Shown here: one piece after another, positions 54,461 to 63,050 of the stretch
Numbering within the stretch: the stretch's first letter is position 1
How the letters are laid out: each line of letters begins with the position of its first letter
DNA from: Rathayibacter sp. VKM Ac-2759
GTDB lineage: Bacteria; Actinomycetota; Actinomycetes; Actinomycetales; Microbacteriaceae
Reading direction: 5' to 3'
Length of the DNA: 64,000 bases
NCBI RefSeq assembly: GCF_009834225.1
Contig: NZ_CP047176.1
Span: 3,348,001 to 3,412,000 of the forward strand
Program-made: the position numbers and the translations under genes
Notes under the pieces: model-generated
What the model saw: the letters and a program-made list of their open reading frames with translations, nothing else
Told to the model about the DNA's origin: nothing
The model's database searches: none

Positions 54461-55374
54461 GCGGGTTCCTGCTCGCCCACTTCCTCCCCGGTGAGCGCGA
54501 GGACGGCGAGCGGGTGCGCCTCGCCGTGAGCGAGGGGGCGACCCCGGAGTCGTTCCTCCCGCTCCCGGTGGAGGTCCCGGTGCCGACCGTCGGCGAGGGC
54601 GGCGCCCGCGATCCGTTCCTCGTGCGCGACGCGGCGACGGGCGGCGTCGTCCTCCTCGCCACCGACCTGCGGACCTGGCCCGACGACGACTGGCACCGGG
54701 CCGTCCGGCGCGGGAGCCGCTCGATCCTGGTCTGGCGCTCCGACGACCTCGTCTCGTGGGGCGGCGCCTCGCTGCACGAGGTCGCCCCCGAGTCGGCCGG
54801 CAACGCCTGGGCGCCGAAGGCCTACTGGAGCACCGAGCGCGACCGCTGGCTCGTGTTCTTCTCGGCCGGCCTGTTCGCTCCGGAGTCGGATCGCGCCGTC
54901 GCCGCGCACCAGCGGATCCTCGTGGTCGAGACCGCCGACTTCGCCGCCTTCTCGCCGGCCAGGGTCGCCCTCGACACCGGGCGCGACGTCATCGACGCCG
55001 CCTTCCTCGACCGGGGCGACGAGTGGCTCCGCTTCACCGTCGAGGCCGAGGCCGACGGAGGTCCCACCGCGATCACGCTCGCCCGCGGCCCCTCGCTCGA
55101 GGGCGCGTTCGAGACGGTGCGCACCGGTATCGGGACGCCGGAGCTGGCGCACGGCGAGGGGCCGGCGGTCGCCGTCTCGCCCGACGGGGAGCGGACCTGG
55201 CTGCTGATCGACGAGTTCGGGCTGCGGGGCTACCGGGTGTTCGTCAGCGACGATCCGCGCACCGGCGCCTTCGAGCCGGTCGGGGGCGCCCGCCTCCCCG
55301 CCGATGCGCGGCACGGCTCGCTGCTCGCGCTCGAGCACGACGAGGCGGAGCGCCTCCGCACCCTCGTGCGATGA
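54457..55374 (+). CDS. GH43-like five-bladed beta-propeller protein
   Basis: Protein of 305 aa without signal peptide. Blade motifs include GGARDPFLVRDAATGGVVLLATDL (early Asp as in GH43/GH62 bases), NAWAPKAYWSTERDRWLVFFSA and DVIDAAFLDRGDEWLRFTVEAEA. The usual acid Glu is less certain than in the first gene, possibly in HGEGPAVAVS near residue 230. Likely an arabinosidase/xylosidase-like enzyme of a different specificity. GTG start overlaps the permease stop. Confidence 0.78.
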   Translation: MSGFLLAHFLPGEREDGERVRLAVSEGATPESFLPLPVEVPVPTVGEGGARDPFLVRDAATGGVVLLATDLRTWPDDDWHRAVRRGSRSILVWRSDDLVSWGGASLHEVAPESAGNAWAPKAYWSTERDRWLVFFSAGLFAPESDRAVAAHQRILVVETADFAAFSPARVALDTGRDVIDAAFLDRGDEWLRFTVEAEADGGPTAITLARGPSLEGAFETVRTGIGTPELAHGEGPAVAVSPDGERTWLLIDEFGLRGYRVFVSDDPRTGAFEPVGGARLPADARHGSLLALEHDEAERLRTLVR

Positions 55375-55417
55375 CCGCGCCGTCGCCCGTGGGACGATCG
55401 GGGGGAGGAGGCGCGAC

Positions 55418-56416
55418 ATGGTGACGATCCACGACGTGGCGAAGGAGGCGGGGGTCTCCCCCATGACCGTCTCGCACGTCCTCAACGAGCATCCGCACGT
55501 GCGCGAGAGCACCCGCGAGCACGTGCTCGACGTCATCGCCCGCCTCGACTACCGCGTCAACGTCGCCGCCCGCAACCTGCGGACCGGGCGCACCGGCACC
55601 ATCGGACTCGCCGTCCCCGAGATCGACCGCCCCTACTACGGCCGCCTCGCCGCCGAGATCATCACCGCCGCCGAGAAGCACGGCCTCCGCGTGGTCGTCG
55701 AGCAGACCGGGGCCCGGCGCGAGAACGAGCTCGAGGCGCTCGCCTCCTCGCGCAAGCGCCTCTACGACGGCATCATCCTCAGCACCGTCGGTCTCGGCGC
55801 CGCCGACACCGAGCTGCTGCGGGTCGATCATCCGCTCGTCATCCTCGGCGAGCGCATCTTCGAGGGGCCCGTCGACCACGTCGCGATGGCCAACGTCGAC
55901 GGCGCCCGCACCGCGGTCGCCCACCTCATCGAGCGCGGCTGCCGCCGGATCGTCATGGTCGACAATCCGGAGCACGACGAGGTCGACGTCTCGAGCCTGC
56001 GCCTCGAGGGCTACCGGCGCGCCCACCACGAGGCAGGGCTCCCCGTCGACCCGGAGCTGCACGTGAACGTCTCGGAGTTCACGATGACGGGCGGTGCGGA
56101 GGGGATCCGCGACTTCATCGACCGGCGGATCGACTTCGACGGCGTGTTCTGCATCACCGACACGGTCGGCATCGGCGTCCTCCGCGGCCTGGCCGATCGG
56201 AGCGTCGCGGTGCCGGCGGACGTGCGGGTCGCCGCGTTCGACTCCATCATCGAGGGCGAGTACACGATCCCGAGGCTGACCACGATCGATCCCGACCACG
56301 CCTTCATGGCCCGGACGGCGGTCGAGCGCCTGGTCCACCGCATCGCGGGCGGGACCGACCCCGCGGGCGAGTACATCGCCGTGCCGAAGCTCGTCGTGCG
56401 GGAGAGCTCGGCCTGA
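55418..56416 (+). CDS. LacI family transcriptional regulator
   Basis: Regulator of 332 aa. HTH (TIHDVAKEAGVSPMTVSHVL, residues 3-22), hinge NVAARNLRTGRTGTIGLAVP, then the sugar-binding domain with VRVAAFDSIIEGEY near the end. GGGAGGAGG precedes the ATG. It is the last gene of the GH43-transporter operon, 43 bp after the previous stop, and probably represses it through the TGTATCGATACA-type operators at 50361-50400, released by an oligosaccharide. Confidence 0.94.
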   Translation: MVTIHDVAKEAGVSPMTVSHVLNEHPHVRESTREHVLDVIARLDYRVNVAARNLRTGRTGTIGLAVPEIDRPYYGRLAAEIITAAEKHGLRVVVEQTGARRENELEALASSRKRLYDGIILSTVGLGAADTELLRVDHPLVILGERIFEGPVDHVAMANVDGARTAVAHLIERGCRRIVMVDNPEHDEVDVSSLRLEGYRRAHHEAGLPVDPELHVNVSEFTMTGGAEGIRDFIDRRIDFDGVFCITDTVGIGVLRGLADRSVAVPADVRVAAFDSIIEGEYTIPRLTTIDPDHAFMARTAVERLVHRIAGGTDPAGEYIAVPKLVVRESSA

Positions 56417-56442
56417 GCGCGGCCGCGGGCCGGAGTCACCGC

Positions 56443-56769
56443 TCAGACGCGGGAGACGAGCCCGTGCCCGAGGGCGGCGAGGGCCTCCTCGTCGCGGCGG
56501 TAGTGCGACCACTGGCCGATCCGCGTGCAGGTCACGAGGCCGGCCCGCTGGAGGGTCGCCATGAACTGCGAGGCGGTCGACTGCGAGACCCCGGCCCGCG
56601 CCTGGATGTGCTTGAGGCACACTCCGACCTCCGCGGCCGGCCTGTCCTGCGGGGGGAACGAGTCGGGCTCGCCGAGCCAGCCGAGGATCGCGAGACGGGT
56701 CGGGTGGCCCAGGGCCTTGAAGGCCGCCACCATCTGCTCGTCCGTCAACTCCGCCACGGACACGACCAT
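56443..56769 (-). CDS. ArsR-type HTH transcriptional regulator
   Basis: Winged-helix regulator of 108 aa: MVAAFKALGHPTRLAILGWLGE, then IQARAGVSQSTASQFMATLQRAGLVTCTRIGQWSHYRRDE (recognition helix and wing). Cys residues at VCLKH and VTCTR are not arranged as a classical metal site. It is divergent from a PRISE-type SDR gene (74 bp between starts) and likely represses it and itself. Confidence 0.9.
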   Translation of the reverse strand: MVVSVAELTDEQMVAAFKALGHPTRLAILGWLGEPDSFPPQDRPAAEVGVCLKHIQARAGVSQSTASQFMATLQRAGLVTCTRIGQWSHYRRDEEALAALGHGLVSRV

Positions 56770-56777
56770 ATCGCAGT

Positions 56778-56785
56778 ATCGCGAT
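56778..56785. promoter_or_regulatory. Candidate ArsR operator
   Basis: ATCGCGAT palindrome inside a run of repeated TATCGC/ACGATA words (56770-56832) between the divergent ArsR and SDR genes. It sits 9 bp before the ArsR start, where binding would block both genes. Weak evidence by position and symmetry only. Confidence 0.35.
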
Positions 56786-56843
56786 GCAACGATGCTGTGC
56801 TACCTCTTAGATCGGTAAATCACGATACGACGATGGAGGCGGC

Positions 56844-57896
56844 ATGACGCAGCGGACGGCACTGGTGGTCGGAGCACGGGGAGTGATCGGGGGCAACCTC
56901 ATCGCGCATCTCGAGCGGGAGGGCGGCTGGGACGTCATCGGGCTCTCCCGGCGCGGCGGCGCCGACGAGGGAGCGGTCCGGCACCGGTCGGTCGACCTGC
57001 TCGACCGCGCGGCGACGGCGGAGGCGCTCCGCGATCTGACCGGGGTGACCCACGTCTTCTACGCCGCCTACCAGGACAGGCCGACCTGGGCCGAGCTCGT
57101 CGAGCCGAACCTCGCGATGCTGACGAACGTCGTCGACGCGATCGAGCCCGTCGCCGGGCGACTGGAGCACATCGGCCTGATGCAGGGGTACAAGGTCTAC
57201 GGCGCGCACCTCGGGCCCTTCTCGACGCCGGCGAAGGAGGAGGACCCGCCGCACATGCCGCCCGAGTTCAACGTCGACCAGCAGCAGTTCCTCGAGCGCC
57301 GCCAGGCGGGCGCCTCGTGGACGTGGTCGGCGCTGCGGCCGTCGGTCGTCGCCGGAGTCGGGCTGGGCAACCCGATGAACCTCGCGATGGTCATCGCGGT
57401 CTACGCCTCGATCAGCAAGGAGCTCGGCATCCCGCTGCGGTTCCCCGGCAAGCCCGGCGCCTACACCGCGCTGATCGAGCTGACCGACGCCGACCTGCTG
57501 TCCCGGGCGATCACCTGGGCCGCGACGACTCCCGAGACGCGGAACCAGGCGTACAACATCACCAACGGCGACCTGTTCCGCTGGTCGAGGATGTGGCCCG
57601 CGATCGCGGCGTTCTTCGACCTCGAGACCGCCCCTCCGCTGCCGATGAGCCTGACCGAGGTCATGGCCGACAAGGGGCCGCTGTGGGACGCGATGACCCT
57701 CCGGCACGGTCTCGTCAGAACCCCGTACTCCGAGGTGTCGTCGTGGCGGTTCGGCGACTTCGTCTTCGGCTGGGACTACGACGTCATCGCCGACACGTCG
57801 AGATCGCGGCGAGCGGGGTTCCACGAGTACGTCGACAGCGAGGCGATGCTCCTGCGCATCTTCCAGGACCTCCGCGACCGCCGGCTCATCCCGTGA
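56844..57896 (+). CDS. PRISE-like SDR family oxidoreductase
   Basis: Extended short-chain dehydrogenase of 350 aa. Nucleotide-binding motif ALVVGARGVIGGNLIAHL (residues 6-23) and NADPH loop LSRRGG. Instead of the usual YxxxK, the substrate region has GYKVYGAHLGPFSTPAKEEDPPHMPPEFN and NVDQQQFLERRQ, the arrangement of the progesterone 5-beta-reductase/iridoid synthase-like (PRISE) group, which reduces activated enones. Divergent ArsR gene probably regulates it; GGAGGC precedes the ATG. Confidence 0.88.
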   Translation: MTQRTALVVGARGVIGGNLIAHLEREGGWDVIGLSRRGGADEGAVRHRSVDLLDRAATAEALRDLTGVTHVFYAAYQDRPTWAELVEPNLAMLTNVVDAIEPVAGRLEHIGLMQGYKVYGAHLGPFSTPAKEEDPPHMPPEFNVDQQQFLERRQAGASWTWSALRPSVVAGVGLGNPMNLAMVIAVYASISKELGIPLRFPGKPGAYTALIELTDADLLSRAITWAATTPETRNQAYNITNGDLFRWSRMWPAIAAFFDLETAPPLPMSLTEVMADKGPLWDAMTLRHGLVRTPYSEVSSWRFGDFVFGWDYDVIADTSRSRRAGFHEYVDSEAMLLRIFQDLRDRRLIP

Positions 57897-57960
57897 TCGC
57901 CGGAGACGGAGCGGGTCCTCGGTCTCGACGCCCGAGCCCCGCGCTCGCTACGGTGACCGC

Positions 57961-58209
57961 ATGGCCACCGCACGAGTCCTCGCTCCCGAGCCGCCCGCCG
58001 ACGGGTCGACGCCGAAGGGGCCCGCGTCGTACTTCGCGAGCATCGAGCGCACCTACGGGCGCCCGATCCAGGAGTGGCTCGACCTCGCGAACGCGGAGCT
58101 CGACGAGGCCCCGCACATGCAGGTCGTCGCCCGGCTGAAGGACGAGCACGGGATGGGCCACGGGCACGCGAACGCGGTCGTCGCATACGTGAAGGCCGCG
58201 CGCGGCTGA
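57961..58209 (+). CDS. DUF4287 domain-containing protein
   Basis: Protein of 82 aa matching DUF4287: GPASYFASIERTYGRPIQEWLDLAN and MQVVARLKDEHGMGHGHANAVVAYVKA. Small helical domain of unknown function, common in actinobacteria. Start ATG at 57961, 64 bp after the SDR gene, so possibly co-transcribed. Confidence 0.88.
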   Translation: MATARVLAPEPPADGSTPKGPASYFASIERTYGRPIQEWLDLANAELDEAPHMQVVARLKDEHGMGHGHANAVVAYVKAARG

Positions 58210-58242
58210 CAGGTCCGGGTGGCCCCGCCCTCTTCAGGGCGT

Positions 58243-58256
58243 GTCCGCAAGCGGAC
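58243..58256. promoter_or_regulatory. Conserved palindrome upstream of small membrane protein, copy 1
   Basis: GTCCGCAAGCGGAC, inside a longer block (CGTGTCCGCAAGCGGAccTTGCC) also found before the paralogous gene at 60344. It lies about 93 bp before the TTG start. Conservation between paralogues suggests an operator or promoter element. Confidence 0.45.
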
Positions 58257-58348
58257 CTTGCCCGGCCCGTGCGCGGTCGCGAGACTCGGGGTCGGCGCAT
58301 GCTCGGCAGCGCGCCGACGTCCCGCCGCGCCCAGACAGGAGTGACGCC

Positions 58349-58720
58349 TTGATCGAGACCTCACCCGGCGCCTCCCGGCAGAGCGCGCGGCAGGGGCTCC
58401 GCGCGTGGCTCCGGGGCGGCGCGTTCGGGCCGACCGAGCTGTCGCGCCGCGGCGTGATCCTGGTCGTCGTCTCGGTGGTCGTCGTCGTCATCCCGGTCGT
58501 GGGCCTGACGCTGCTCTCCGTCGAGGTGCACCTGGCGCTGAAGGTGTCGGTGCTGGCCGTCACGGTGGTCGCGCTCGTCGGAGCGGCGCTGCGGGTCGTC
58601 GCCGACGCGCGGCCCACCCCTCGGGGCGATCTCGACCGGGCGGGCAAGGTGATCGGGGCGGTCGCCGCCCTCTTCACGGCGCTCGCCGTGCTCCTCGACT
58701 GGGGCGGCCTCGACCTCTGA
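58349..58720 (+). CDS. Small membrane protein, paralogue 1
   Basis: Protein of 123 aa: polar N-terminus, GLRAWLRGGAFGPTELSRRG, two transmembrane helices (about 40-60 and 68-88), a basic-acidic loop RVVADARPTPRGDLDRAGK and a third helix to the end (VAALFTALAVLLDWGG). The TTG start is favoured by CAGGAG at 58336-58341. Closely related to the protein at 60458. Function unknown. Confidence 0.75.
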   Translation: MIETSPGASRQSARQGLRAWLRGGAFGPTELSRRGVILVVVSVVVVVIPVVGLTLLSVEVHLALKVSVLAVTVVALVGAALRVVADARPTPRGDLDRAGKVIGAVAALFTALAVLLDWGGLDL

Positions 58721-58768
58721 CCACGATCCCCGGCCGAGGACCCGCGGACCGCACGGTGAGCGCGCGCC

Positions 58769-59338
58769 CTACAGCCCCTCGACGAGGGCCGCCCGGAGCG
58801 CGTCGCTCATGTCGCCGGGCGGCTCGACCTCGACGGCGAGCGCCTGGACGGCGCGGCTGTAGAAGTTGCGCGCCGCGGCGGCGAGCGCGATGTCGACGAT
58901 CTCGCGATCGGTGAAGCCGGCCTCGCGCAGCCGGGTGCTGTCCGCCTCCGTCATGTCGGCGGCATCGCGGCTGACCCGCTCCGCGAACGCCATCATGGCC
59001 ACCTCGGCGGGGGTCAGGCCGGCGTCGCGGTAGTCCCGCGCGATGCGGAGCAGCTGCTCCTCCGGGATCCAGCGCGAGGCGACGCGTCCGTGGGCGAGCA
59101 GGCAGTGCGCCGATCGGGCGCCGCGGGCGGCCGCGAGGGTCACGAGCTCGTAGCGGCGCCGGTCCATCCGCGCGGTGATCGCCCTGCTCAACCCGTCCCA
59201 CGCGAGGAGCGCCTCCGGGTTCAGGGCCAGGACCTTCGTGTGGGCGGCGACGTGGCCCTGGTCGTGCACGTCGTCGGCGTAGAGCTCGGCCACCGGCCCG
59301 GTCGCCTCGGCCTCGGGGACGGTCACGATGATCGACAC
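58769..59338 (-). CDS. Carboxymuconolactone decarboxylase / AhpD-like (peroxidase-related) protein
   Basis: All-helical protein of 189 aa. The active-site-like helix is YELVTLAAARGARSAHCLLAHGRVA, with Cys and His spaced C-x3-H as in the peroxidase-related group; the second Cys of AhpD (CxxC) is absent. Helices LTPAEVAMMAFAERVSRDA and DREIVDIALAAAARNFYSRAV follow. Probably a redox or hydroperoxide-handling protein; exact activity unknown. Confidence 0.82.
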   Translation of the reverse strand: MSIIVTVPEAEATGPVAELYADDVHDQGHVAAHTKVLALNPEALLAWDGLSRAITARMDRRRYELVTLAAARGARSAHCLLAHGRVASRWIPEEQLLRIARDYRDAGLTPAEVAMMAFAERVSRDAADMTEADSTRLREAGFTDREIVDIALAAAARNFYSRAVQALAVEVEPPGDMSDALRAALVEGL

Positions 59339-59430
59339 GGTCGCTCTCCTCGTCCTCCGACAGCGGCGCCGCGGTGCGTCCGCCCTCGGATGCTATGCCC
59401 GCGGACGCGGAACCGACAGGCCCGCGGCCG

Positions 59431-60276
59431 TCAGGGCTCGAGGAAGAGCACCGGCAGGTCGGCGATGCGCAGACCGGAGTCGCGGAGGGCGGCCTCGATC
59501 GCGGCGTGCTGGTCGTCGGGCGCGACGATCTGGACCTTGGGGACTCCGTCGATCTGCTCGCCGCCATCGGCGTAGTAGCGCGTGACGCCGTGGTCGTCGA
59601 CGAGGCGGGCGAGCAGGGCGCGGTACCGCTCCGACTCCCCGGGCTCGACCAGGACGGCGAGGGTGGAGCCGCCGATCTCGACGGGCGCGGTGGCGTCGGC
59701 ACCCGCGGCGTCGCGGAGGACCTCGGCCTCGGCGACGAGCGGGAGGAGCGAGGTGATCCGAGCGTCGGCCTCCTCGAGCGCGACGAGCGCGAAGGTGCCG
59801 TCGAGGCGGGTGGAGGCGTACAGGTCCAGACCCCCCACGGCGCCGCCGACCCGCTCGGCGAGGGCCGCCGTGTCGAGGCCGGAGTCGAGACAGCTGCCCT
59901 GGGCCGCCGCTCCCTCCGCAGGGCTGTTCACCGCGACCGCGCTCCCGGCGCCGGTCTGCACCCGCACCGTCCACTGGACGTCGTCGGGATACGTCGACGC
60001 GCACGTGCTGTCGACCAGATCGGGCAGGCCCGCCTCGTCGACGGTGAGTCCGATCCACGAGGTCGGATGAGCGAAGGCGGGCGCCTCGACCCACCGCTCG
60101 CTGCCGTCGACACTCACGCCGGGGAGGCCCTCGATCTGCGCGGTCAGCCGGTCGAACCCCTCGTCGGGCCGGTCGAAGTGCGTCTCGTCGATCATCCAGC
60201 CGAAGACCACGACCGCCGCACCGCCCAGGACGACGGCGACCCCGGCGCCGAGGGTGAGCCACAGCTTCGTCGACAT
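59431..60276 (-). CDS. Hypothetical membrane-anchored protein
   Basis: Protein of 281 aa. One N-terminal transmembrane helix (LWLTLGAGVAVVLGGAAVVVFGW, residues 5-27) anchors an extracytoplasmic alpha/beta region with two repeat-like halves containing VRVQTGAGSAV, STRLDGTFALVALEEADARI and KVQIVAPDDQHAAIEAALRDSGLRI. It lies between the two paralogous small membrane protein genes, on the opposite strand. No family recognised. Confidence 0.8.
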   Translation of the reverse strand: MSTKLWLTLGAGVAVVLGGAAVVVFGWMIDETHFDRPDEGFDRLTAQIEGLPGVSVDGSERWVEAPAFAHPTSWIGLTVDEAGLPDLVDSTCASTYPDDVQWTVRVQTGAGSAVAVNSPAEGAAAQGSCLDSGLDTAALAERVGGAVGGLDLYASTRLDGTFALVALEEADARITSLLPLVAEAEVLRDAAGADATAPVEIGGSTLAVLVEPGESERYRALLARLVDDHGVTRYYADGGEQIDGVPKVQIVAPDDQHAAIEAALRDSGLRIADLPVLFLEP

Positions 60277-60343
60277 GCCACCAGCCTCCCCCTGGCGGGC
60301 GAGGCGCGGGGCGAACTCGCGGTGAACGTCCGCTTGAGGACGT

Positions 60344-60357
60344 GTCCGCAAGCGGAT
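60344..60357. promoter_or_regulatory. Conserved palindrome upstream of small membrane protein, copy 2
   Basis: GTCCGCAAGCGGAT, matching 13 of 14 bases of the element at 58243. A partial inverted copy (GTCCGCTTGAGGA) lies just upstream at about 60328-60340, so the core TCCGCAAG/CTTGCGGA is present in both orientations. Confidence 0.45.
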
Positions 60358-60419
60358 GTTGCCGTGCCGAGGGTCGGATCGGAAGACTCGGGAGGTTCCC
60401 GAGCCCAGGAGTCGCCGCG

Positions 60420-60461
60420 ATGCCCGAGATCCCGCCCCTCGCCACCGGTTCATGGCGATGA
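60420..60461 (+). CDS. Possible 13-codon leader ORF coupled to the small membrane protein gene
   Basis: CCAGGAGTCGCCGCG precedes an ATG whose frame reads MPEIPPLATGSWR and stops at 60459-60461, overlapping the ATG at 60458 as ATGA. The ribosome-binding sequence corresponds to the one in front of the paralogue at 58349. The small ORF could couple translation of the next gene; it could also be a chance frame. Confidence 0.35.
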   Translation: MPEIPPLATGSWR

Positions 60462-60835
60462 CCGAGACGGCCCAGGAGCGTCCCGCCGCCGACGCGACCC
60501 CGCGACTCCGGCTGCGGGCGTGGCTCCGCGGGGGATCCTTCGGGCCGACCGAGCTCTCGCGCCGCGGCTGCCTCCTGGTGCTGGCGTCGGTCCTCGCCGT
60601 GCTGATCCCGGTGGTGTCGCTGACGCTGATGGCCGTCGACGCCCACCTGGCCCTCAAGGTGTGGGTGCTCGCGATCACGGTGATCGCCGTGGTCGGGGCG
60701 GTGCTGCGCGTCGTGGCGGATGTGCGGCCGGACCCGCAGGACGATCTGGACCGCGCCGGGAAGGCGATCGGGGCGGTGGCCGCCCTGTACACCGCGCTCG
60801 CGGTGATCATCGACTGGAGCCTCCTGCACCTGTGA
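60458..60835 (+). CDS. Small membrane protein, paralogue 2
   Basis: Protein of 125 aa (127 if the ATG at 60452 is used): RLRAWLRGGSFGPTELSRRG, two transmembrane helices, RVVADVRPDPQDDLDRAGK and a third helix ending DWSLLHL. It aligns along the whole core with the protein at 58349, roughly 70% identical by eye. The start at 60458 is suggested by overlap with the possible leader ORF. Function unknown. Confidence 0.75.
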   Translation: MTETAQERPAADATPRLRLRAWLRGGSFGPTELSRRGCLLVLASVLAVLIPVVSLTLMAVDAHLALKVWVLAITVIAVVGAVLRVVADVRPDPQDDLDRAGKAIGAVAALYTALAVIIDWSLLHL

Positions 60836-60860
60836 GGGGCTCGAGGCCGTCGGAGTCGGT

Positions 60861-61868
60861 TCAGGACACCGGATCGTGCCCGGTCGGTGCGTGCCGATCA
60901 CCCGGAGTCACCCGAGCACTCTCCGCGTGATCGGCACCCGGGGGCGTGGAGCCGTCGGCCGCCCACGCCGCACCCAGCGCGAACAGGGTCGAGACGCCGT
61001 GGTGCTCCATCGCGGCCGCGACGCGGCGCCGGCCCGTGCGGGGGTTGATGCCCAGGCGGTGCGACGCCGATTCGAGCGTGACGCCCGTCCGCATCAGCCG
61101 CAGGAGCGAGGTCCACGGCTGGTCGACGGCGCCGATCGGAGCCGCCTGCCGCCACAGCTCCTCGAAGTACGCGCTGACCAGCCCGGCCAGGGCGTGCTGA
61201 CGGACGCCGAGCACGCTCGTGGGCCGCGTCTCGCCCCACCGGAACGGCACGGCGAGGTGCTCGCCGTCGACCCAGAACCAGCACGGCGGGGTCTCGAGCA
61301 GCCGGTACTCGACTCCCGCCTTCTGGTACGCCTCGATGCGGGCGAGCACGCGCGGGTCGCCGATGCCGTCGGCCGGGATGATGACGCGCACCCGGTCCTT
61401 CGCGAGCAGCGCCTCGCCGAAGCGCTGCGCCCGCTCGGTCGGCGGGTCGAGGAAGCGCTCGACATCGGGGAGGACGGCGTCGAGCGTGCCGGAGTCGCGG
61501 CGGACGAGGTCGAACCAGAGGTCCTCGGAGGCGTGCGGACCGTGCCGCAGCAGGGTCGGCACGAGATCGGCGGAGGACTCGCCGACCGACCACGCGCCGA
61601 GCAGCGCCGGCAGAGCGGCGACGAGGCGCTCGATGCCGTCCATCGAGTCGCGCGCCGCCTCGGCGTGCCGCGCGATGGTCGTCGCGGCCCACTCGGCGGG
61701 AGGCACGAAGGCGAGCACGTCGCCCTCGCCGCGCAGGAGACCCCGACCGCGGAGGCGCTCCACCGCCTGCTGCAGCTCGGCGCGGTCGAGGTGCGTCAGC
61801 TCGGCGGCCTCCGCGAGGGTGGCCGGGCGGCCGCGGTGCAGCGTCGCGAGCAGGTCGTCGTCGTCCAT
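60861..61868 (-). CDS. LuxR-type transcriptional regulator with N-terminal helix-turn-helix
   Basis: Protein of 335 aa. N-terminal winged helix (ATLAEAAELTHLDRAELQQAVERLRGRGLLRGE) resembles TrmB-like regulators. The central region reads RVIIPADGIGDPRVLARIEAYQKAGVEYRLLE (phospholipase D-like/TrmB sensing domain position). The C-terminal HTH is LLRLMRTGVTLESASHRLGINPRTGRRRVAAAMEHHGVSTLFALG. The ATG at 61868 is used because upstream frame is GC-rich non-protein-like. Target genes unknown. Confidence 0.85.
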   Translation of the reverse strand: MDDDDLLATLHRGRPATLAEAAELTHLDRAELQQAVERLRGRGLLRGEGDVLAFVPPAEWAATTIARHAEAARDSMDGIERLVAALPALLGAWSVGESSADLVPTLLRHGPHASEDLWFDLVRRDSGTLDAVLPDVERFLDPPTERAQRFGEALLAKDRVRVIIPADGIGDPRVLARIEAYQKAGVEYRLLETPPCWFWVDGEHLAVPFRWGETRPTSVLGVRQHALAGLVSAYFEELWRQAAPIGAVDQPWTSLLRLMRTGVTLESASHRLGINPRTGRRRVAAAMEHHGVSTLFALGAAWAADGSTPPGADHAESARVTPGDRHAPTGHDPVS

Positions 61869-62082
61869 GCGTCTCCCGTGATGTGAGGGTCCGGGATCGA
61901 CAGTGCCGCCTCGGAGCGCGGAGGCCGAGCCCCGGAGCGATGTCGGCGGAGGCACCGCAGGTCGAGTAGAGCATGCCGACCCGCTTCCACCACCCCTCCG
62001 TTGGACGCTTTCTGCTGTTCTCAGCGCGTCGGAGGGACGAGAAGCGGCGAACGGAACGCCCGGTGCCGGCGAGCGGCTCCCG

Positions 62083-62895
62083 CTACTGCAGGGTGTGCGC
62101 GTGGTCGGGCACGGTGCGGAACCGGTCGCGCGCCGGGCGCTCGTAGGTGTCGGACGCCGGCCGCGGCGGGAAGTCGATCGGCTCGGGATCGCGGTGCTCG
62201 TAGGGGATCTGCGAGAGCAGGTGCTTGATCACGTTGAGCCGCGACGAGCGCTTGTCGTCACTCGGGATGGTCCACCACGGCGCATCGGCGTGGTCGGTGG
62301 CCTCGAACATCTCGTCCTTGGCGCGCGAGTAGTCCTCCCACCGCGTGATCGACTGCAGGTCGGTGTCCGAGAGCTTCCAGCGCCGCATCGGATCCTCCAG
62401 GCGCGAGCGGAAGCGGGCCTCCTGCACGTCGTCGGACACCGAGAACCAGTACTTGAGCAGGATGACGCCGTCCTCGACCAGCATCCGCTCGACGACCGGC
62501 GCCTGCTTCAGGAACAGCTGGTACTGCTCCGGGGTGCAGTAGCCCATCACCCGCTCGACGCCGGCGCGGTTGTACCAGGAGCGGTCCATCAGCACGATCT
62601 CGCCGGCGGTCGGGAGGCGCTCGAGGTAGCGCTGGAAGTACCACTGGCCCTTCTCGCGCTCGCTCGGCGTCGGCAGCGCCACCACGCGCGCCGACCGCGG
62701 GTTCAGGTACTGCACGATCCGCTTGATCGCGCCGCCCTTGCCCGCGGCGTCGCGGCCCTCGAAGACCACGACGACGCGCGCCCCCGTCTCGATCACCCAG
62801 CGCTGCATCGTGACCAGCTCGATCTGCAGGCGCTCGAGCTCGGCCGCGTAGAGCGCCTTGCGGATGCGGTGCCCGTGCGTGCTCGACTTCGACAT
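62083..62895 (-). CDS. ppk2: Polyphosphate kinase 2
   Basis: Cytoplasmic PPK2 family enzyme of 270 aa transferring phosphate between polyphosphate and nucleotides. Walker A is VVVFEGRDAAGKGGAIKRI (residues 43-61), the lid/Walker B region is GEIVLMDRSWYNRAGVERVMG, and the later motif RWKLSDTDLQSITRWEDYSRAKDEMF is characteristic. A one-domain (class I-type) length. Predicted to favour GTP/ADP phosphorylation, but direction cannot be read from sequence. Confidence 0.95.
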   Translation of the reverse strand: MSKSSTHGHRIRKALYAAELERLQIELVTMQRWVIETGARVVVVFEGRDAAGKGGAIKRIVQYLNPRSARVVALPTPSEREKGQWYFQRYLERLPTAGEIVLMDRSWYNRAGVERVMGYCTPEQYQLFLKQAPVVERMLVEDGVILLKYWFSVSDDVQEARFRSRLEDPMRRWKLSDTDLQSITRWEDYSRAKDEMFEATDHADAPWWTIPSDDKRSSRLNVIKHLLSQIPYEHRDPEPIDFPPRPASDTYERPARDRFRTVPDHAHTLQ

Positions 62896-63050
62896 CCCGT
62901 GACTTCCGACCTGTCCCGACGGGGACTCCGACGATCGCCACCGTGACGAACGGAGTGGACGCTACGCCTCTGCGAGGCGGGTGTCAGGGGGTGGTGCGGA
63001 GGGACGACGCGGTGATCGCGGGGCCGGCCGCCGATCGGACCGCCGCCCGA

